From CADEDV01 sp964596345 (GTDB lineage: Bacteria; Bacteroidota; Bacteroidia; Chitinophagales; Chitinophagaceae), in NCBI GenBank assembly GCA_964596345.1, contig CAZQSZ010000007.1, positions 124,001 to 188,000 on the forward strand: DNA of 64,000 bases, written 5' to 3'. Shown piece by piece: positions 1 to 8,602 of the stretch (position 1 is its first letter; each line of letters starts with the position of its first letter). The notes beneath the pieces are model-generated. The model searched no databases, had not been told where the DNA came from, and saw only the letters and a program-made list of their open reading frames with translations. Made by a program: the position numbers and the translations under genes.

Positions 1-501
1 GTAATGGTTGCTGATATGCTTAAAGGTGTATTAGCTGTGAAACTTGGCCTTCTTTTACCCAATTATATAGATAGCGAAACGCAGTTACAAACCCTGCAGA
101 TTGGCCTTGGACTCGCTGCTGTGGTTGGTCATATTTTTCCGATCTGGGCCGACTTCAGAGGTGGAAAAGGAGTGGCTACTTTATTTGGCATCGTTCTGGG
201 CATATCACCCTGGACGGCATTAAGCTGCGTGGGTGTTTTCCTGCTGGTTTTATACCTGACGAGGTTTGTTTCCCTTAGTTCTATTCTTGCCAGCATTGCC
301 TTCCCTGTTTTTATCCTTGTTATCTTCAATGTCGATAATAATATTTATCGTGTATTTGCCATTGCTGTTGCATTAATGGTATTGCTGACTCACCAGAAAA
401 ATATCGGCCGGTTATTAAAGGGAGTAGAAAGCAAAGTTCCTATCCTTAAACACCGTGACCGCCGCCGCCAGCGCAGACGTGAGAATGCAACCAACCAATA
501 A
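1..501 (+). CDS. plsY: PlsY, acyl-phosphate:glycerol-3-phosphate acyltransferase (5' truncated)
   Basis: This is the C-terminal part of an integral membrane acyltransferase that moves an acyl group from acyl-phosphate to glycerol-3-phosphate, the first step of phospholipid synthesis. The reading frame is open from base 1, so the real start lies before the window. The ATG at 4 falls inside the conserved D-x-L-K-G-V-L-A-V segment and is not a start. Visible family marks are GHIFPIWADFRGGKGVAT, containing the phosphate-binding GGKGVAT loop, and several hydrophobic segments before and after it. The tail is basic (HRDRRRQRRRE), as expected for a cytoplasmic end. Family identity is clear from the motif. 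Confidence 0.93.
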   Translation, partial: VMVADMLKGVLAVKLGLLLPNYIDSETQLQTLQIGLGLAAVVGHIFPIWADFRGGKGVATLFGIVLGISPWTALSCVGVFLLVLYLTRFVSLSSILASIAFPVFILVIFNVDNNIYRVFAIAVALMVLLTHQKNIGRLLKGVESKVPILKHRDRRRQRRRENATNQ

Positions 502-598
502 GCATAACGTCTTTTAAATGCTTAACTTTCCCAAAGAAGTTCACTGACCAATTTTTCATTTGGTATAATGATTGTTCTTTAGTCTAAAACTTATTGTT

Positions 599-1411
599 AT
601 GATCAGAAGTATTATCAGCCTCTTCGTTTTATCAGCCATGATCATTGCCTGTTCAAAGAATGCATTAACGGGCAAGGGACAGTTTACCTTGCTTCCTGAA
701 TCTGAACTGCAAACGATGGCAACGACAGAGTACCAGCAGTTTCTTTCCTCAAACAAAGTAGTGGCCACGAGTAACAACCGGGATGCGGAAATGGTGAGAA
801 GGGTAGGACAAAGGATCACTAAGGCTGTTGATACATATTATGCAGAAAAAGGGATGACGGATAAACTCGCCGGATTTAAATGGGAGTATAACCTGGTTGA
901 TGATAAGGCTGTGAATGCCTGGTGTATGCCGGGTGGTAAGATCGTGGTGTATACTGGCCTTTTACCTATTACCCAAAATGAAGCTGCATTGGCTGCTGTT
1001 ATGGGGCATGAAGTTTCACATGCTTTATTGCAGCATGGTAACCAGCGGATGAGTCAGGGTCTTGCACAACAGTTGGGTGGTGTGGCCTTATCAGTTGCAG
1101 TGGCCAATAAACCCCAGCAAACACAAAATCTTTTCCTTGGTGCTTATGGTGCCGGAACCCAGTTGGGTGTTTTGCTTCCTTTTTCCCGCAAACATGAGCT
1201 GGAAGCAGACGACTGGGGTTTAAAATTTGCTGCTATGGCTGGATATAACCCCCAGGAAGCGATCAATCTCTGGAAAAGAATGGAACAGGCCAGTGGCGGG
1301 CAGAAACCACCAGAGTTTATGAGCACCCACCCCTCCGAAGGGCGTCGTATAGAACAATTAGAGAAACTGATGCCAGAGGCCTTGAAGTACTATAAGCCGG
1401 TTGGGAACTAA
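599..1411 (+). CDS. M48-family zinc metalloprotease, lipoprotein
   Basis: Predicted exported zinc endopeptidase of family M48 (related to YggG/LoiP and BepA), likely in the periplasm or anchored to a membrane and acting in envelope protein quality control. The chosen ATG gives a short signal sequence ending in a lipobox with Cys at about residue 18. An upstream in-frame ATG at 572 would add nine residues and spoil the signal peptide. HEVSH at residues 137-141 is the HExxH zinc motif, and the later KHELEADDWG supplies the third ligand Glu. The length of 270 residues is normal for the family. A strong terminator follows, so it is probably monocistronic. Confidence 0.92.
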   Translation: MIRSIISLFVLSAMIIACSKNALTGKGQFTLLPESELQTMATTEYQQFLSSNKVVATSNNRDAEMVRRVGQRITKAVDTYYAEKGMTDKLAGFKWEYNLVDDKAVNAWCMPGGKIVVYTGLLPITQNEAALAAVMGHEVSHALLQHGNQRMSQGLAQQLGGVALSVAVANKPQQTQNLFLGAYGAGTQLGVLLPFSRKHELEADDWGLKFAAMAGYNPQEAINLWKRMEQASGGQKPPEFMSTHPSEGRRIEQLEKLMPEALKYYKPVGN

Positions 1412-1434
1412 AAAACTTGATTTCAATTATTTAA

Positions 1435-1467
1435 AAACCCGCCAAATGCAGATTTGGCGGGTTTTTT
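1435..1467 (+). terminator. Rho-independent terminator after M48 gene
   Basis: A perfect 13-bp stem (1435-1447 with 1452-1464) with loop GCAG is followed by a T run. It lies 23 bases after the protease stop codon. Confidence 0.9.
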
Positions 1468-1503
1468 CTTTGTTCTTCTTACACAACTCCCGGCATTAAT
1501 GCT

Positions 1504-1511
1504 TACCTTTG
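1504..1511 (+). promoter_or_regulatory. Candidate Bacteroidota -7 box (TACCTTTG)
   Basis: TACCTTTG matches the TAnnTTTG -7 consensus of Bacteroidota sigma factor. It lies 80 bases before the DUF3052-like gene. No clear TTG is seen at the expected -33 distance. Downstream, CTGCCGG at 1532-1538 and CCGGCAG at 1560-1566 can pair in the leader. Confidence 0.4.
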
Positions 1512-1590
1512 CACTCCCTGCTTTGAGAACGCTGCCGGTTACCTCCGAACCAAATTGAGCCGGCAGAAACCTTTAAAATAAGATCTAAGT

Positions 1591-2034
1591 ATGTCACAAA
1601 CTGTTTTTGAAAAGTTACAATTGGCAGACGAAAAGAATCTTTTAATCCAGGGTTTGCCCTCCTCCATCGAAAAGCAATTCAGTAAGTTATCCTTCGCCAA
1701 AAACATGACCCCGCTGCTCAAAACACGGAAGATTGATTTTGCACTGGTTTTCGCAGTTAATGAGAACCAGCTGAATGGGATTCTGAAAGATGTGATGCCT
1801 TCGCTGCGGGACGGATCCAAATTCTGGGTCGCCTATCCCAAAACTACCTCCAAGATCGTCACCGATCTGAACCGTGATTGCAGCTGGAACCGCCTGACCT
1901 GCGAAGGTTATGAAAGTATTGAAAGGGTGGAACTGGACCATGTATGGAGTGCCATGCGGTTTACCAAAGGTGAAAACCTGAGGGATGATGATGCTCCCGT
2001 AACCCGGAGAAGGCATGCTGCAATAGCAGAGTAA
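1591..2034 (+). CDS. DUF3052-like protein
   Basis: A 147-residue soluble protein of unknown function. The middle and end resemble DUF3052: a stretch like KFWVAYPKTTSKIVTDL followed by a segment ending VELDHVWSAMRFT, as in the W-V-A-Y/W-P-K and D-x-x-W-S-(A/G)-(L/M)-R-F pattern of that family. No signal peptide or membrane segment is seen. It stands alone, with a candidate promoter upstream and a strong terminator just after it. The assignment rests on motif recall only; no catalytic residues can be named. Confidence 0.6.
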   Translation: MSQTVFEKLQLADEKNLLIQGLPSSIEKQFSKLSFAKNMTPLLKTRKIDFALVFAVNENQLNGILKDVMPSLRDGSKFWVAYPKTTSKIVTDLNRDCSWNRLTCEGYESIERVELDHVWSAMRFTKGENLRDDDAPVTRRRHAAIAE

Positions 2035-2055
2035 CAAGCCACACCAAAAAGATTT

Positions 2056-2088
2056 AGGTTTGCTGTCCAAAACAGCAAACCTTTTTTT
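2056..2088 (+). terminator. Terminator ending directly at the next gene's ATG
   Basis: An 11-bp perfect stem (2056-2066 with 2072-2082), loop CCAAA, then a T run. The T run abuts the ATG at 2089 of the CYTH gene, which is unusual. Confidence 0.88.
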
Positions 2089-2610
2089 ATGTCCTTTTTG
2101 AATGTTGAGATAAAAGCCCGTTGCACTGACGCATCATTTATACGTAATTATTTATTGAGCCAGGGAGCCGAGTTTAAAGGGACCGACCTGCAGACGGATA
2201 CCTATTTCAATGTTACTAACGGAAGGCTCAAACTGCGGGAGGGGAATATTGAGAATGCCCTGATCTGGTACGAACGAACCAACCAGGCAGGGCCAAAGAA
2301 TTCGAGTGTTCAGCTGGTCAGGATCGAAGATGCGCAGGGATTGAAGGAGGCTTTGCGAAAATCATCAGGTGTCAAAGTGGTGGTGGAAAAGAAACGGGAG
2401 ATCTACTTTATCGGCAATGTCAAATTTCATCTCGATGAAGTGCCGGGACTGGGTTCGTTTGCCGAGATAGAAGCCAGTAATTTATATGCTGATCTTACAC
2501 AGGAACAGTTAAAAGAACAATGTGATTTTTACCTGGCCGCATTTGGTATCAACGATGCCGACTTGGTGGAAGTATCTTACAGTGATATGTTGCTGGAGAA
2601 ATCTATTTGA
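2089..2610 (+). CDS. CYTH-domain protein (class IV adenylate cyclase/thiamine-triphosphatase-like)
   Basis: A 173-residue CYTH-fold protein, a family that binds triphosphate groups with divalent metal inside a beta tunnel. Members are adenylate cyclases (CyaB type) or triphosphatases, and the substrate cannot be told from sequence alone. Visible features are the N-terminal NVEIKAR (E7, K9 of the E-x-K metal motif), GRLKLREG with basic substrate residues, VVVEKKREIY, and LDEVPGLGSFAEIE with the downstream acidic pair. The ATG at 2089 is the only in-frame start before the essential EIK motif, yet it sits immediately after a terminator T run with no room for a normal ribosome site. The 3' end overlaps the convergent primase gene by 8 bases. 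Confidence 0.82.
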   Translation: MSFLNVEIKARCTDASFIRNYLLSQGAEFKGTDLQTDTYFNVTNGRLKLREGNIENALIWYERTNQAGPKNSSVQLVRIEDAQGLKEALRKSSGVKVVVEKKREIYFIGNVKFHLDEVPGLGSFAEIEASNLYADLTQEQLKEQCDFYLAAFGINDADLVEVSYSDMLLEKSI

Positions 2611-4636
2611 TGACTACCGTACCCATTTTCCGGGTCAGTTCCATTTCCATTTGTTTCAGGTGGTCGTGTGTCTGGTGGAGCATATTGTATTCATCTGCTG
2701 TATGTTCTTTTTCAAGATCTAATTGATTTTCCAGCAGCATCCTTTTCACTTTTCTTAATTTAAGATAGTTGACAGAGGATTCAACGATCTCATTGGTCCT
2801 GTCTTCATCGATTTTCAGAAATTTCAGCAACTTATCTTCATTATCCCGGGCCACCGTATGTATGAAATCCTCGTAGCTCTGTTCAAACAATTGTTTCTGG
2901 TAGCCGCTGTTTTGGCTGAATTCCCGGCGCCAGTGTTCGCTTTCATCATAAGGGAAGTTCAATAACGATACCGCTAAAGCACTCAGTTTGGTATCCGGGT
3001 GATAAATGAAGAAGTTCTTATTGGCCTGAACGCTGTTGTTTTGTAAAACGTTTTTGAAAGTGCTTACTAATAGTGATACATCAGGGTTATCGATCAGGCT
3101 TTCATCCGGCATTTCATCAAATATATACTCGGCCACCATCCTTGCTTCATCCCATCTTTTGATCCCATGTTCCAGTAATACCCTTGCTACTTCCCGTTCC
3201 TGCAATTCATCTTTGAATAAAAGATTGAAAGTGGCATCATCATAATTAGTTTCTTCTGCCTGTCTTGCATTTTCTTCGTGGGCTTTGGCTTCTTCAAAAG
3301 GAAGCTTTCTTTCCATCGTGGCAATACGGTCACGGATGAATTTATTCACCAATGCATGTAAGCCACTTTCATCGATCTTTAAAATCTCCGAACATTGCTT
3401 AATATAATCCTGCTGTTTGGTAAAATCCTCCGCCTTATTGATCTTTGAAATGGTCTCCGCCATCTTATTGACCACGTCGGCTTTTTTAGTGGAATCATTA
3501 CCGGCATCCGTTAATGCCACTTCCAACTGGAACAGGATAAAATCCTTTTTATTCTTCTGTACAAAATCCCGGAAAGCGGCTGCGCCTACTTTGTTTACGT
3601 AACTATCAGGATCTTCTTTATCGGGGATCAGTACCAATTTCACATTCAGGCCTTCTTCCAGGGCCATATCTAATCCACGCAGTGCTGCTTTTACACCAGC
3701 CGCATCACCATCATAGATGATCGTAAGATTGTTGGTATATTTTTTTACTAACCGTAACTGGTCTGTAGTTAAAGAAGTACCTCCGGATGCCACTACATTT
3801 TCAATACCTGCCTGGTGCAATGAAACAACATCCGTATAGCCTTCCACCAGCAAACACTCATCTGCTTTATCAATAGCCTGCCGGGCAAAATAAGAACCGT
3901 ACAGGATCTTACTCTTTATATAGATCTCGTTCTCCGGTGTATTAATATACTTGGGTGCTTTCTCATTGCTCTTTAAGATACGGGCTCCAAACCCGAGCAC
4001 TTTACCGCTGTGATTGTGCACCGGGAAGATGACCCGGCCCCGGTAATTATCCATCAGCTGGTCGTTACGATTGGCGACCAACCCGGTTTTTAACAATAGT
4101 TCCGTATTGTATTGCTTCGCTATGGCTTCCCTGGTAAATGCATCTCTTTGTTCGGGTGAGTAACCCAACTGGAATTTAACAATGATCTCTTCCCGGAACC
4201 CTCTTTCTTTAAAATAAGCCAGGCCAATATCACGGCCCTCCTCGGTTTCAAATAGCATCCGGGAAAAGAACTGCTGCGCAAAACTGTTGATGATATAGAG
4301 GCTGTCTGCCGCCTGCATCTGCTGTCGTTGCTCATCACTGGCAAAGGTTTCTTCTACTTCTATGCCATATTTGTTAGCCAGCCATTTTAGGGCATCAACA
4401 TAAGTGGCTTTTTCATGCTCCATGATAAAGCTGATACTGTTGCCGCTTTTGCCGCAACCGAAACACTTATAGATCTCTTTGCTGGGTGAAACAGTAAAAG
4501 AAGGGGTCTTCTCATTATGAAAAGGGCAGAGACCAAGATAATTGGCTCCTCTTTTCTTGAGTTTCACAAAATCGCCTACCACATCAAGGATATCAATGCG
4601 ACCAAGGATTTGTTGTATGGTATTCTGAGAGATCAT
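2603..4636 (-). CDS. dnaG: DNA primase DnaG
   Basis: Bacterial replicative primase that makes RNA primers at the fork with DnaB helicase. The 677 residues show the standard order: a CHC2 zinc finger (C37, H40, C58, C61), the RNA polymerase basic subdomain, and a TOPRIM catalytic core with VEGYTD (E265) and the DGDAAG motif (D309, D311). A long helical C-terminal region replaces the compact helicase-binding domain of model species and has weak similarity, as is usual in this phylum. The gene is alone and convergent with the CYTH gene. On its own strand, TATTTTTG (complement of 4651-4658) fits a -7 box about 15 bases before the start. Confidence 0.97.
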   Translation of the reverse strand: MISQNTIQQILGRIDILDVVGDFVKLKKRGANYLGLCPFHNEKTPSFTVSPSKEIYKCFGCGKSGNSISFIMEHEKATYVDALKWLANKYGIEVEETFASDEQRQQMQAADSLYIINSFAQQFFSRMLFETEEGRDIGLAYFKERGFREEIIVKFQLGYSPEQRDAFTREAIAKQYNTELLLKTGLVANRNDQLMDNYRGRVIFPVHNHSGKVLGFGARILKSNEKAPKYINTPENEIYIKSKILYGSYFARQAIDKADECLLVEGYTDVVSLHQAGIENVVASGGTSLTTDQLRLVKKYTNNLTIIYDGDAAGVKAALRGLDMALEEGLNVKLVLIPDKEDPDSYVNKVGAAAFRDFVQKNKKDFILFQLEVALTDAGNDSTKKADVVNKMAETISKINKAEDFTKQQDYIKQCSEILKIDESGLHALVNKFIRDRIATMERKLPFEEAKAHEENARQAEETNYDDATFNLLFKDELQEREVARVLLEHGIKRWDEARMVAEYIFDEMPDESLIDNPDVSLLVSTFKNVLQNNSVQANKNFFIYHPDTKLSALAVSLLNFPYDESEHWRREFSQNSGYQKQLFEQSYEDFIHTVARDNEDKLLKFLKIDEDRTNEIVESSVNYLKLRKVKRMLLENQLDLEKEHTADEYNMLHQTHDHLKQMEMELTRKMGTVVIK

Positions 4637-4766
4637 GGTTTCAGAGCCCCCAAAAATAGGTTATCGGGGGTGACCGGGAAAATTTAGCCGGGTTTGCCCT
4701 ATAAAAAATCAAAGGCAGACTAAACCTCCCCGGATTATCGTTGTCTATTACCCCAAATCAGTTTTT

Positions 4767-5681
4767 ATGAAAATGAATCGTTTTTTTACTCTCGTAGTTT
4801 TCTCTTTGTTAACCAGCCTGTCACAGGCACAGCAATCCGCCATTGATTCTACCGGGCTGCCCGGTGATAATTTCAGCCTTCAGGGCGCCCTGCAAATGTT
4901 CCAGAAAGCAGGTTCACCTGAAGAATTTGAAAAATTGATCAATGAAGCCAATAACAGCGTTAATAATCTTGATCTCAACGATGATGGTGAAACAGATTAT
5001 GTCCGGGTGATCGATAAAATGGACAAAGATGTTCATGCCCTGGTTCTACAGGTGGCTGTTTCGGAAACCGAAAACCAGGATATCGCTGTGATCGAAATTG
5101 AGAAAACAGGTAATGAATCAGCTCAGCTACAGATTATCGGCGATGAAGATATTTATGGTGAAGAAGTGATCGTGGAGCCAGATGGAGGCGAAGAGGAAAA
5201 TTCTTTTAACAACTGGAATAATAACAGCAACCTGAGCGGCCCCAGCGCCTCGTTTGATTTTGAACCGGCAAGAATTGTAGTGAATGTATGGTTATGGCCT
5301 TCTGTTCGGTTTATATATGCTCCCGTTTATCGTCCCTGGGTTTCTCCCTGGCGATGGAGACATTACCCGGCTTACTGGAAACCCTGGCGCCCATTTGCCT
5401 GGCATATATGGCATCCCCGTTGCGTGGTTCATCACCGGCCATTTGTGGTGGTGCGTACCCACAGGGTGGTAAGGGCTCATGCTATCTACCGCCCGGCAAG
5501 GGTTACTTCTGTAACTGTAAGAAACAGGCATTCTGTAGCAGTCAATCATTACCGGGTGACCCGCACGAAGACAACTGTTACTGGCCCGAGGGGTAACTCC
5601 GCCACCCGTACCACTACTACTGTACGTAAAAACGGGAAGGTGAAAGCCCAAAAGACAACGGTGAAGAGAAGAAGAGGCTGA
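4767..5681 (+). CDS. Secreted His/Trp/Arg-rich protein with acidic N-terminal half
   Basis: A 304-residue exported protein of unknown function. A signal peptide of about 21 residues ends SQAQ. The N-terminal half is acidic and contains DLNDDGETDYVRV, which resembles an EF-hand or dockerin-like calcium loop, followed by a DED/E-rich stretch. An Asn-rich linker leads into a segment very rich in Trp, Pro, His and Arg (roughly residues 175-230). The tail is a basic Thr/Arg/Lys region. The charge split and W-P-H-R pattern recall small Bacteroidota envelope proteins sometimes annotated as DUF3300-like, but I do not recognise the family with certainty. A terminator follows directly. Confidence 0.75.
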   Translation: MKMNRFFTLVVFSLLTSLSQAQQSAIDSTGLPGDNFSLQGALQMFQKAGSPEEFEKLINEANNSVNNLDLNDDGETDYVRVIDKMDKDVHALVLQVAVSETENQDIAVIEIEKTGNESAQLQIIGDEDIYGEEVIVEPDGGEEENSFNNWNNNSNLSGPSASFDFEPARIVVNVWLWPSVRFIYAPVYRPWVSPWRWRHYPAYWKPWRPFAWHIWHPRCVVHHRPFVVVRTHRVVRAHAIYRPARVTSVTVRNRHSVAVNHYRVTRTKTTVTGPRGNSATRTTTTVRKNGKVKAQKTTVKRRRG

Positions 5682-5710
5682 TATCTTTAATCAGCGGTAT
5701 TAAAATATTA

Positions 5711-5742
5711 AAAAGCCATCGTTTTAAGCGGTGGCTTTTTTA
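5711..5742 (+). terminator. Rho-independent terminator
   Basis: An 11-bp stem with one G-T pair (5711-5721 with 5729-5739) and a T run, 30 bases after the His/Trp-rich protein's stop. Confidence 0.85.
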
Positions 5743-5865
5743 TTACCGGTAATTGTGCAAAAAAAGTGCTGGCTTTTCCCGAAAAAGAGTTTTAAATTAC
5801 AATAACCATCCAATACCCCAGGGAAATAAAGGAAACATATTGCTTCACCTTTAAATTTAAATCCC

Positions 5866-6246
5866 ATGGTTCAGGTAGAAATTGCACAGCTCGCCGGGGA
5901 GTGCAACGCCTGGAGAGAATCACTTCGGCAATACCGCGAAGAATTCACCCAGGACAAAGCAAAACTTCAACAGGCAGCCTCCCAGCCACTCTCCAAAGAA
6001 CTTCTCCAGGAAGTTGAACATCTCCACAACCAGTTTCACATTCAGCTCATCAACATTCACGATCTTAAGCAGGCCATCAAAAACCATGACCGAAAAATGG
6101 GTTTTGAAATGCAGGCAAATAATGGCCAGTTGAATGATGAAACCGTAGCCGAACATGAAAGTTTGTTTGACCAGCACCAGCATTTAGAACAAACACTCCG
6201 GGATCTCCGCCAGGAATTCGATGACTTTTTAGGACGATCGCAATAA
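5866..6246 (+). CDS. Small coiled-coil protein, unknown function
   Basis: A 126-residue hydrophilic protein, rich in Gln, Glu, Leu and His, with long predicted helices and no signal peptide or membrane segment. Heptad-like spacing runs through LSKELLQEVEHLHNQFHIQL and again near LEQTLRDLRQEFDDF, so a dimeric coiled coil is likely. It is on the same strand as the following EF-G-like gene, 131 bases away. I do not recognise a named family. Confidence 0.7.
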   Translation: MVQVEIAQLAGECNAWRESLRQYREEFTQDKAKLQQAASQPLSKELLQEVEHLHNQFHIQLINIHDLKQAIKNHDRKMGFEMQANNGQLNDETVAEHESLFDQHQHLEQTLRDLRQEFDDFLGRSQ

Positions 6247-6377
6247 GCGTTACTTACTGACTAACCCTCCTGATCTTTATCAGCTTATGCCCTGACAGGG
6301 TTCATAAGAATATGTCCTATTCTATAGAAGATTTGTAATGGCTCAAAAAACAATTCTTCACTCTTAAATATTTTGCT

Positions 6378-8513
6378 ATGCCAGAATTTGATACCTCACA
6401 TGTCAAAAATATTGTCTTGCTGGGCCATGCCGGCTCCGGTAAGACCACCTTAGCGGAGTGCATGCTATACGAGGCGGGTCTTATTACCCGCAGAGGCTCT
6501 ATAGCAGAACGCAATACAACTGGTGATTACCACGAACTGGAACAGGAACGTGGTAATTCTATTTTCAGCAAGCTCCTGCACACCAAATGGCAGGGTTATA
6601 AGATCAATATCGTTGATACCCCCGGGTATGATGATTTTACCGGGGAAGTGCTTTCAGCATTACGGATAGCCGATACGGGTGTGATGTTGCTCAATTCAGT
6701 AATGGGGGTGGAAGTAGGAACAGATATTATCTGGGAATACACCGAGAAGTTTAAAACACCCATGATATTTGCTGTCAATAAACTGGATGATGATAATGCC
6801 GACTTTGATAAAACAGTCCGGGAAGCGAAAGCACATTTTGGAAATAATGTGGTGGTGGTGCAATACCCGCGGCAAACGGGTTCCGGTTTTCATGAGATCA
6901 TTGACGTGTTACGCATGACGATGTACAGTTTTAAAGATGCAGGTGGCAAGCCGGAGAAGAAGCCAATCGCGGAGGATGAAAAGGCAAAAGCAGATGAATT
7001 ACACAAAGAACTTATTGAAGCTATTGCCAGCAATGATGAAACATTAATGGAGAAATACTTTGATAAAGGCGAACTGGATGAAGATGAAATGAAAATGGGT
7101 ATGAAGAAAGCGATGATCAATCATGACCTGTTTCCTTTATTCTGTTTGTCAGCGGAAAGAAATATGGGCAGTGGCCGGCTGATGGGTTTCATTGACAATG
7201 TGTGCCCCAGTGCGAACGAAATGCCTCCGCAGAAAACCAAAAAAGGAGAACAGTTGACCTGCGATGCAAGCGGCCCCGCCTGCATCTTCATTTATAAAAC
7301 GATCAGTGAACCACATGTTGGCGAACTTTCATATTTTAAAGTGTACTCTGGTACCATCAAGGCGGGGATGGAGCTGGAAAATGAAACAACAGGGGTTACG
7401 GAAAAAATTACCCAGTTGTTTTTAGTAGAGGGTAATAAGCGGACTCCCATTAATGAACTGGTGGCAGGTGATATTGGTGCAACGTTAAAACTGAAGAACA
7501 CACATGTCAATAATACCCTGCATAGTAAAGGCAGGAATTATGAATTGCCACCGATCGAATTCCCGGCACCGAATATGACTGTGGCTATTGAATCCTTGAA
7601 AAAAGGGGAGGAAGAAAAACTGTCATTGGCGCTGCATCAATTACGGGAAGAGGATCCTACTTTGTTAGTAGAAGTGTCACAGGAATTAAAACAAACATTG
7701 ATCCATTGCCAGGGTGATATGCACCTGGCGGTGGCCAAATGGAAAATTGAACACCAGCATAAACTGGAAGTAAAATTTGTAAAACCCAAAATTGCTTACC
7801 GGGAAACGATCCGTAAAATGGCGGATGCCAGTTACCGGCATAAAAAACAAAGTGGTGGTGCGGGACAGTTTGGTGAAGTATATATGCGGATAGAACCCTG
7901 GTATGAGGGAATGCCAGAACCAACGGATCTGAATGTCAGGGGCCGTGATGTGCATGAACTGGACTGGGGCGGCAAACTTGTATTTTATAACTGTATCGTA
8001 GGCGGTGCTATTGATACAAGATTCCTTCCTTCTATATTAAAAGGAGTGATGGAAAAAATGCAGAACGGTCCATTGACCGGTTCTTATGCCCGTGATATCC
8101 GTGTTTGTGTGTATGACGGAAAGATGCACCCTGTTGACAGTAACGATATTTCATTCAAGATCGCAGGTTTACAGGCCTTCCGACAGGCCTTCCAGCAAGC
8201 TGATCCGCAGATACTGGAACCGATCTATCATGTGGAAGTACTTTGTCCGGATGATCTTACCGGTGCCGTAATGGGCGATCTGCAAAGCCGGCGGGCTATC
8301 GTGGAAGGTATTGATGCAGAAGGGCATTTCCAGAAAGTGATGGCAAGGGTACCGTTGGCAGAAATGGAGGGTTATTCTTCAACGATCCGGTCCATTACGC
8401 AGGGCAGGGCTAAGTTCAAGATGCAGTTCCTGGAGTATGCAGCCGTGCCTTTTGATCTGCAGCGTAAGCTTATGGAGGAGTATAGTAAGGAAGAAAAAGC
8501 AGAGCTGGTATAA
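6378..8513 (+). CDS. EF-G paralogue (EF-G2/FusA2-like translational GTPase)
   Basis: A 711-residue protein with the full five-domain layout of elongation factor G. The GTPase domain shows G1 GHAGSGKT (16-23), a divergent G2 RGNSI (58-62) in place of RGITI, G3 DTPGYDDF (from D80) in place of DTPGHVDF, and G4 NKLD (134-137). The loss of the G3 His, which activates the hydrolytic water in EF-G, and of the switch I Thr environment marks it as a non-housekeeping paralogue, related to the EF-G-like and TetM-like proteins found beside a normal fusA. Its role may be ribosome rescue, recycling or a back-up function; the sequence does not say which. A bidirectional terminator follows. Confidence 0.88.
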   Translation: MPEFDTSHVKNIVLLGHAGSGKTTLAECMLYEAGLITRRGSIAERNTTGDYHELEQERGNSIFSKLLHTKWQGYKINIVDTPGYDDFTGEVLSALRIADTGVMLLNSVMGVEVGTDIIWEYTEKFKTPMIFAVNKLDDDNADFDKTVREAKAHFGNNVVVVQYPRQTGSGFHEIIDVLRMTMYSFKDAGGKPEKKPIAEDEKAKADELHKELIEAIASNDETLMEKYFDKGELDEDEMKMGMKKAMINHDLFPLFCLSAERNMGSGRLMGFIDNVCPSANEMPPQKTKKGEQLTCDASGPACIFIYKTISEPHVGELSYFKVYSGTIKAGMELENETTGVTEKITQLFLVEGNKRTPINELVAGDIGATLKLKNTHVNNTLHSKGRNYELPPIEFPAPNMTVAIESLKKGEEEKLSLALHQLREEDPTLLVEVSQELKQTLIHCQGDMHLAVAKWKIEHQHKLEVKFVKPKIAYRETIRKMADASYRHKKQSGGAGQFGEVYMRIEPWYEGMPEPTDLNVRGRDVHELDWGGKLVFYNCIVGGAIDTRFLPSILKGVMEKMQNGPLTGSYARDIRVCVYDGKMHPVDSNDISFKIAGLQAFRQAFQQADPQILEPIYHVEVLCPDDLTGAVMGDLQSRRAIVEGIDAEGHFQKVMARVPLAEMEGYSSTIRSITQGRAKFKMQFLEYAAVPFDLQRKLMEEYSKEEKAELV

Positions 8514-8529
8514 ACCTGGTTCGGTAAAT

Positions 8530-8564
8530 AATGCGAAAGCCACTTTTAAAGTGGCTTTCGCATT
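8530..8564. terminator. Bidirectional terminator between convergent genes
   Basis: A near-perfect 17-bp inverted repeat (8530-8546 with 8548-8564) lies between the stops of the EF-G-like gene and the T9SS cargo gene. It has A/T runs on both sides and can serve both strands. Confidence 0.85.
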
Positions 8565-8602
8565 TCAACGCCCAATCATACAGCAGGCAAGTGGCTAGTA
8601 AT

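Noticed and set aside
5284..5651. Open frames overlapping the second half of the His/Trp-rich protein on both strands
   Set aside because: They arise from the biased composition; the main frame has a signal peptide and continues from the acidic half. A frame error was considered but there is no supporting break.
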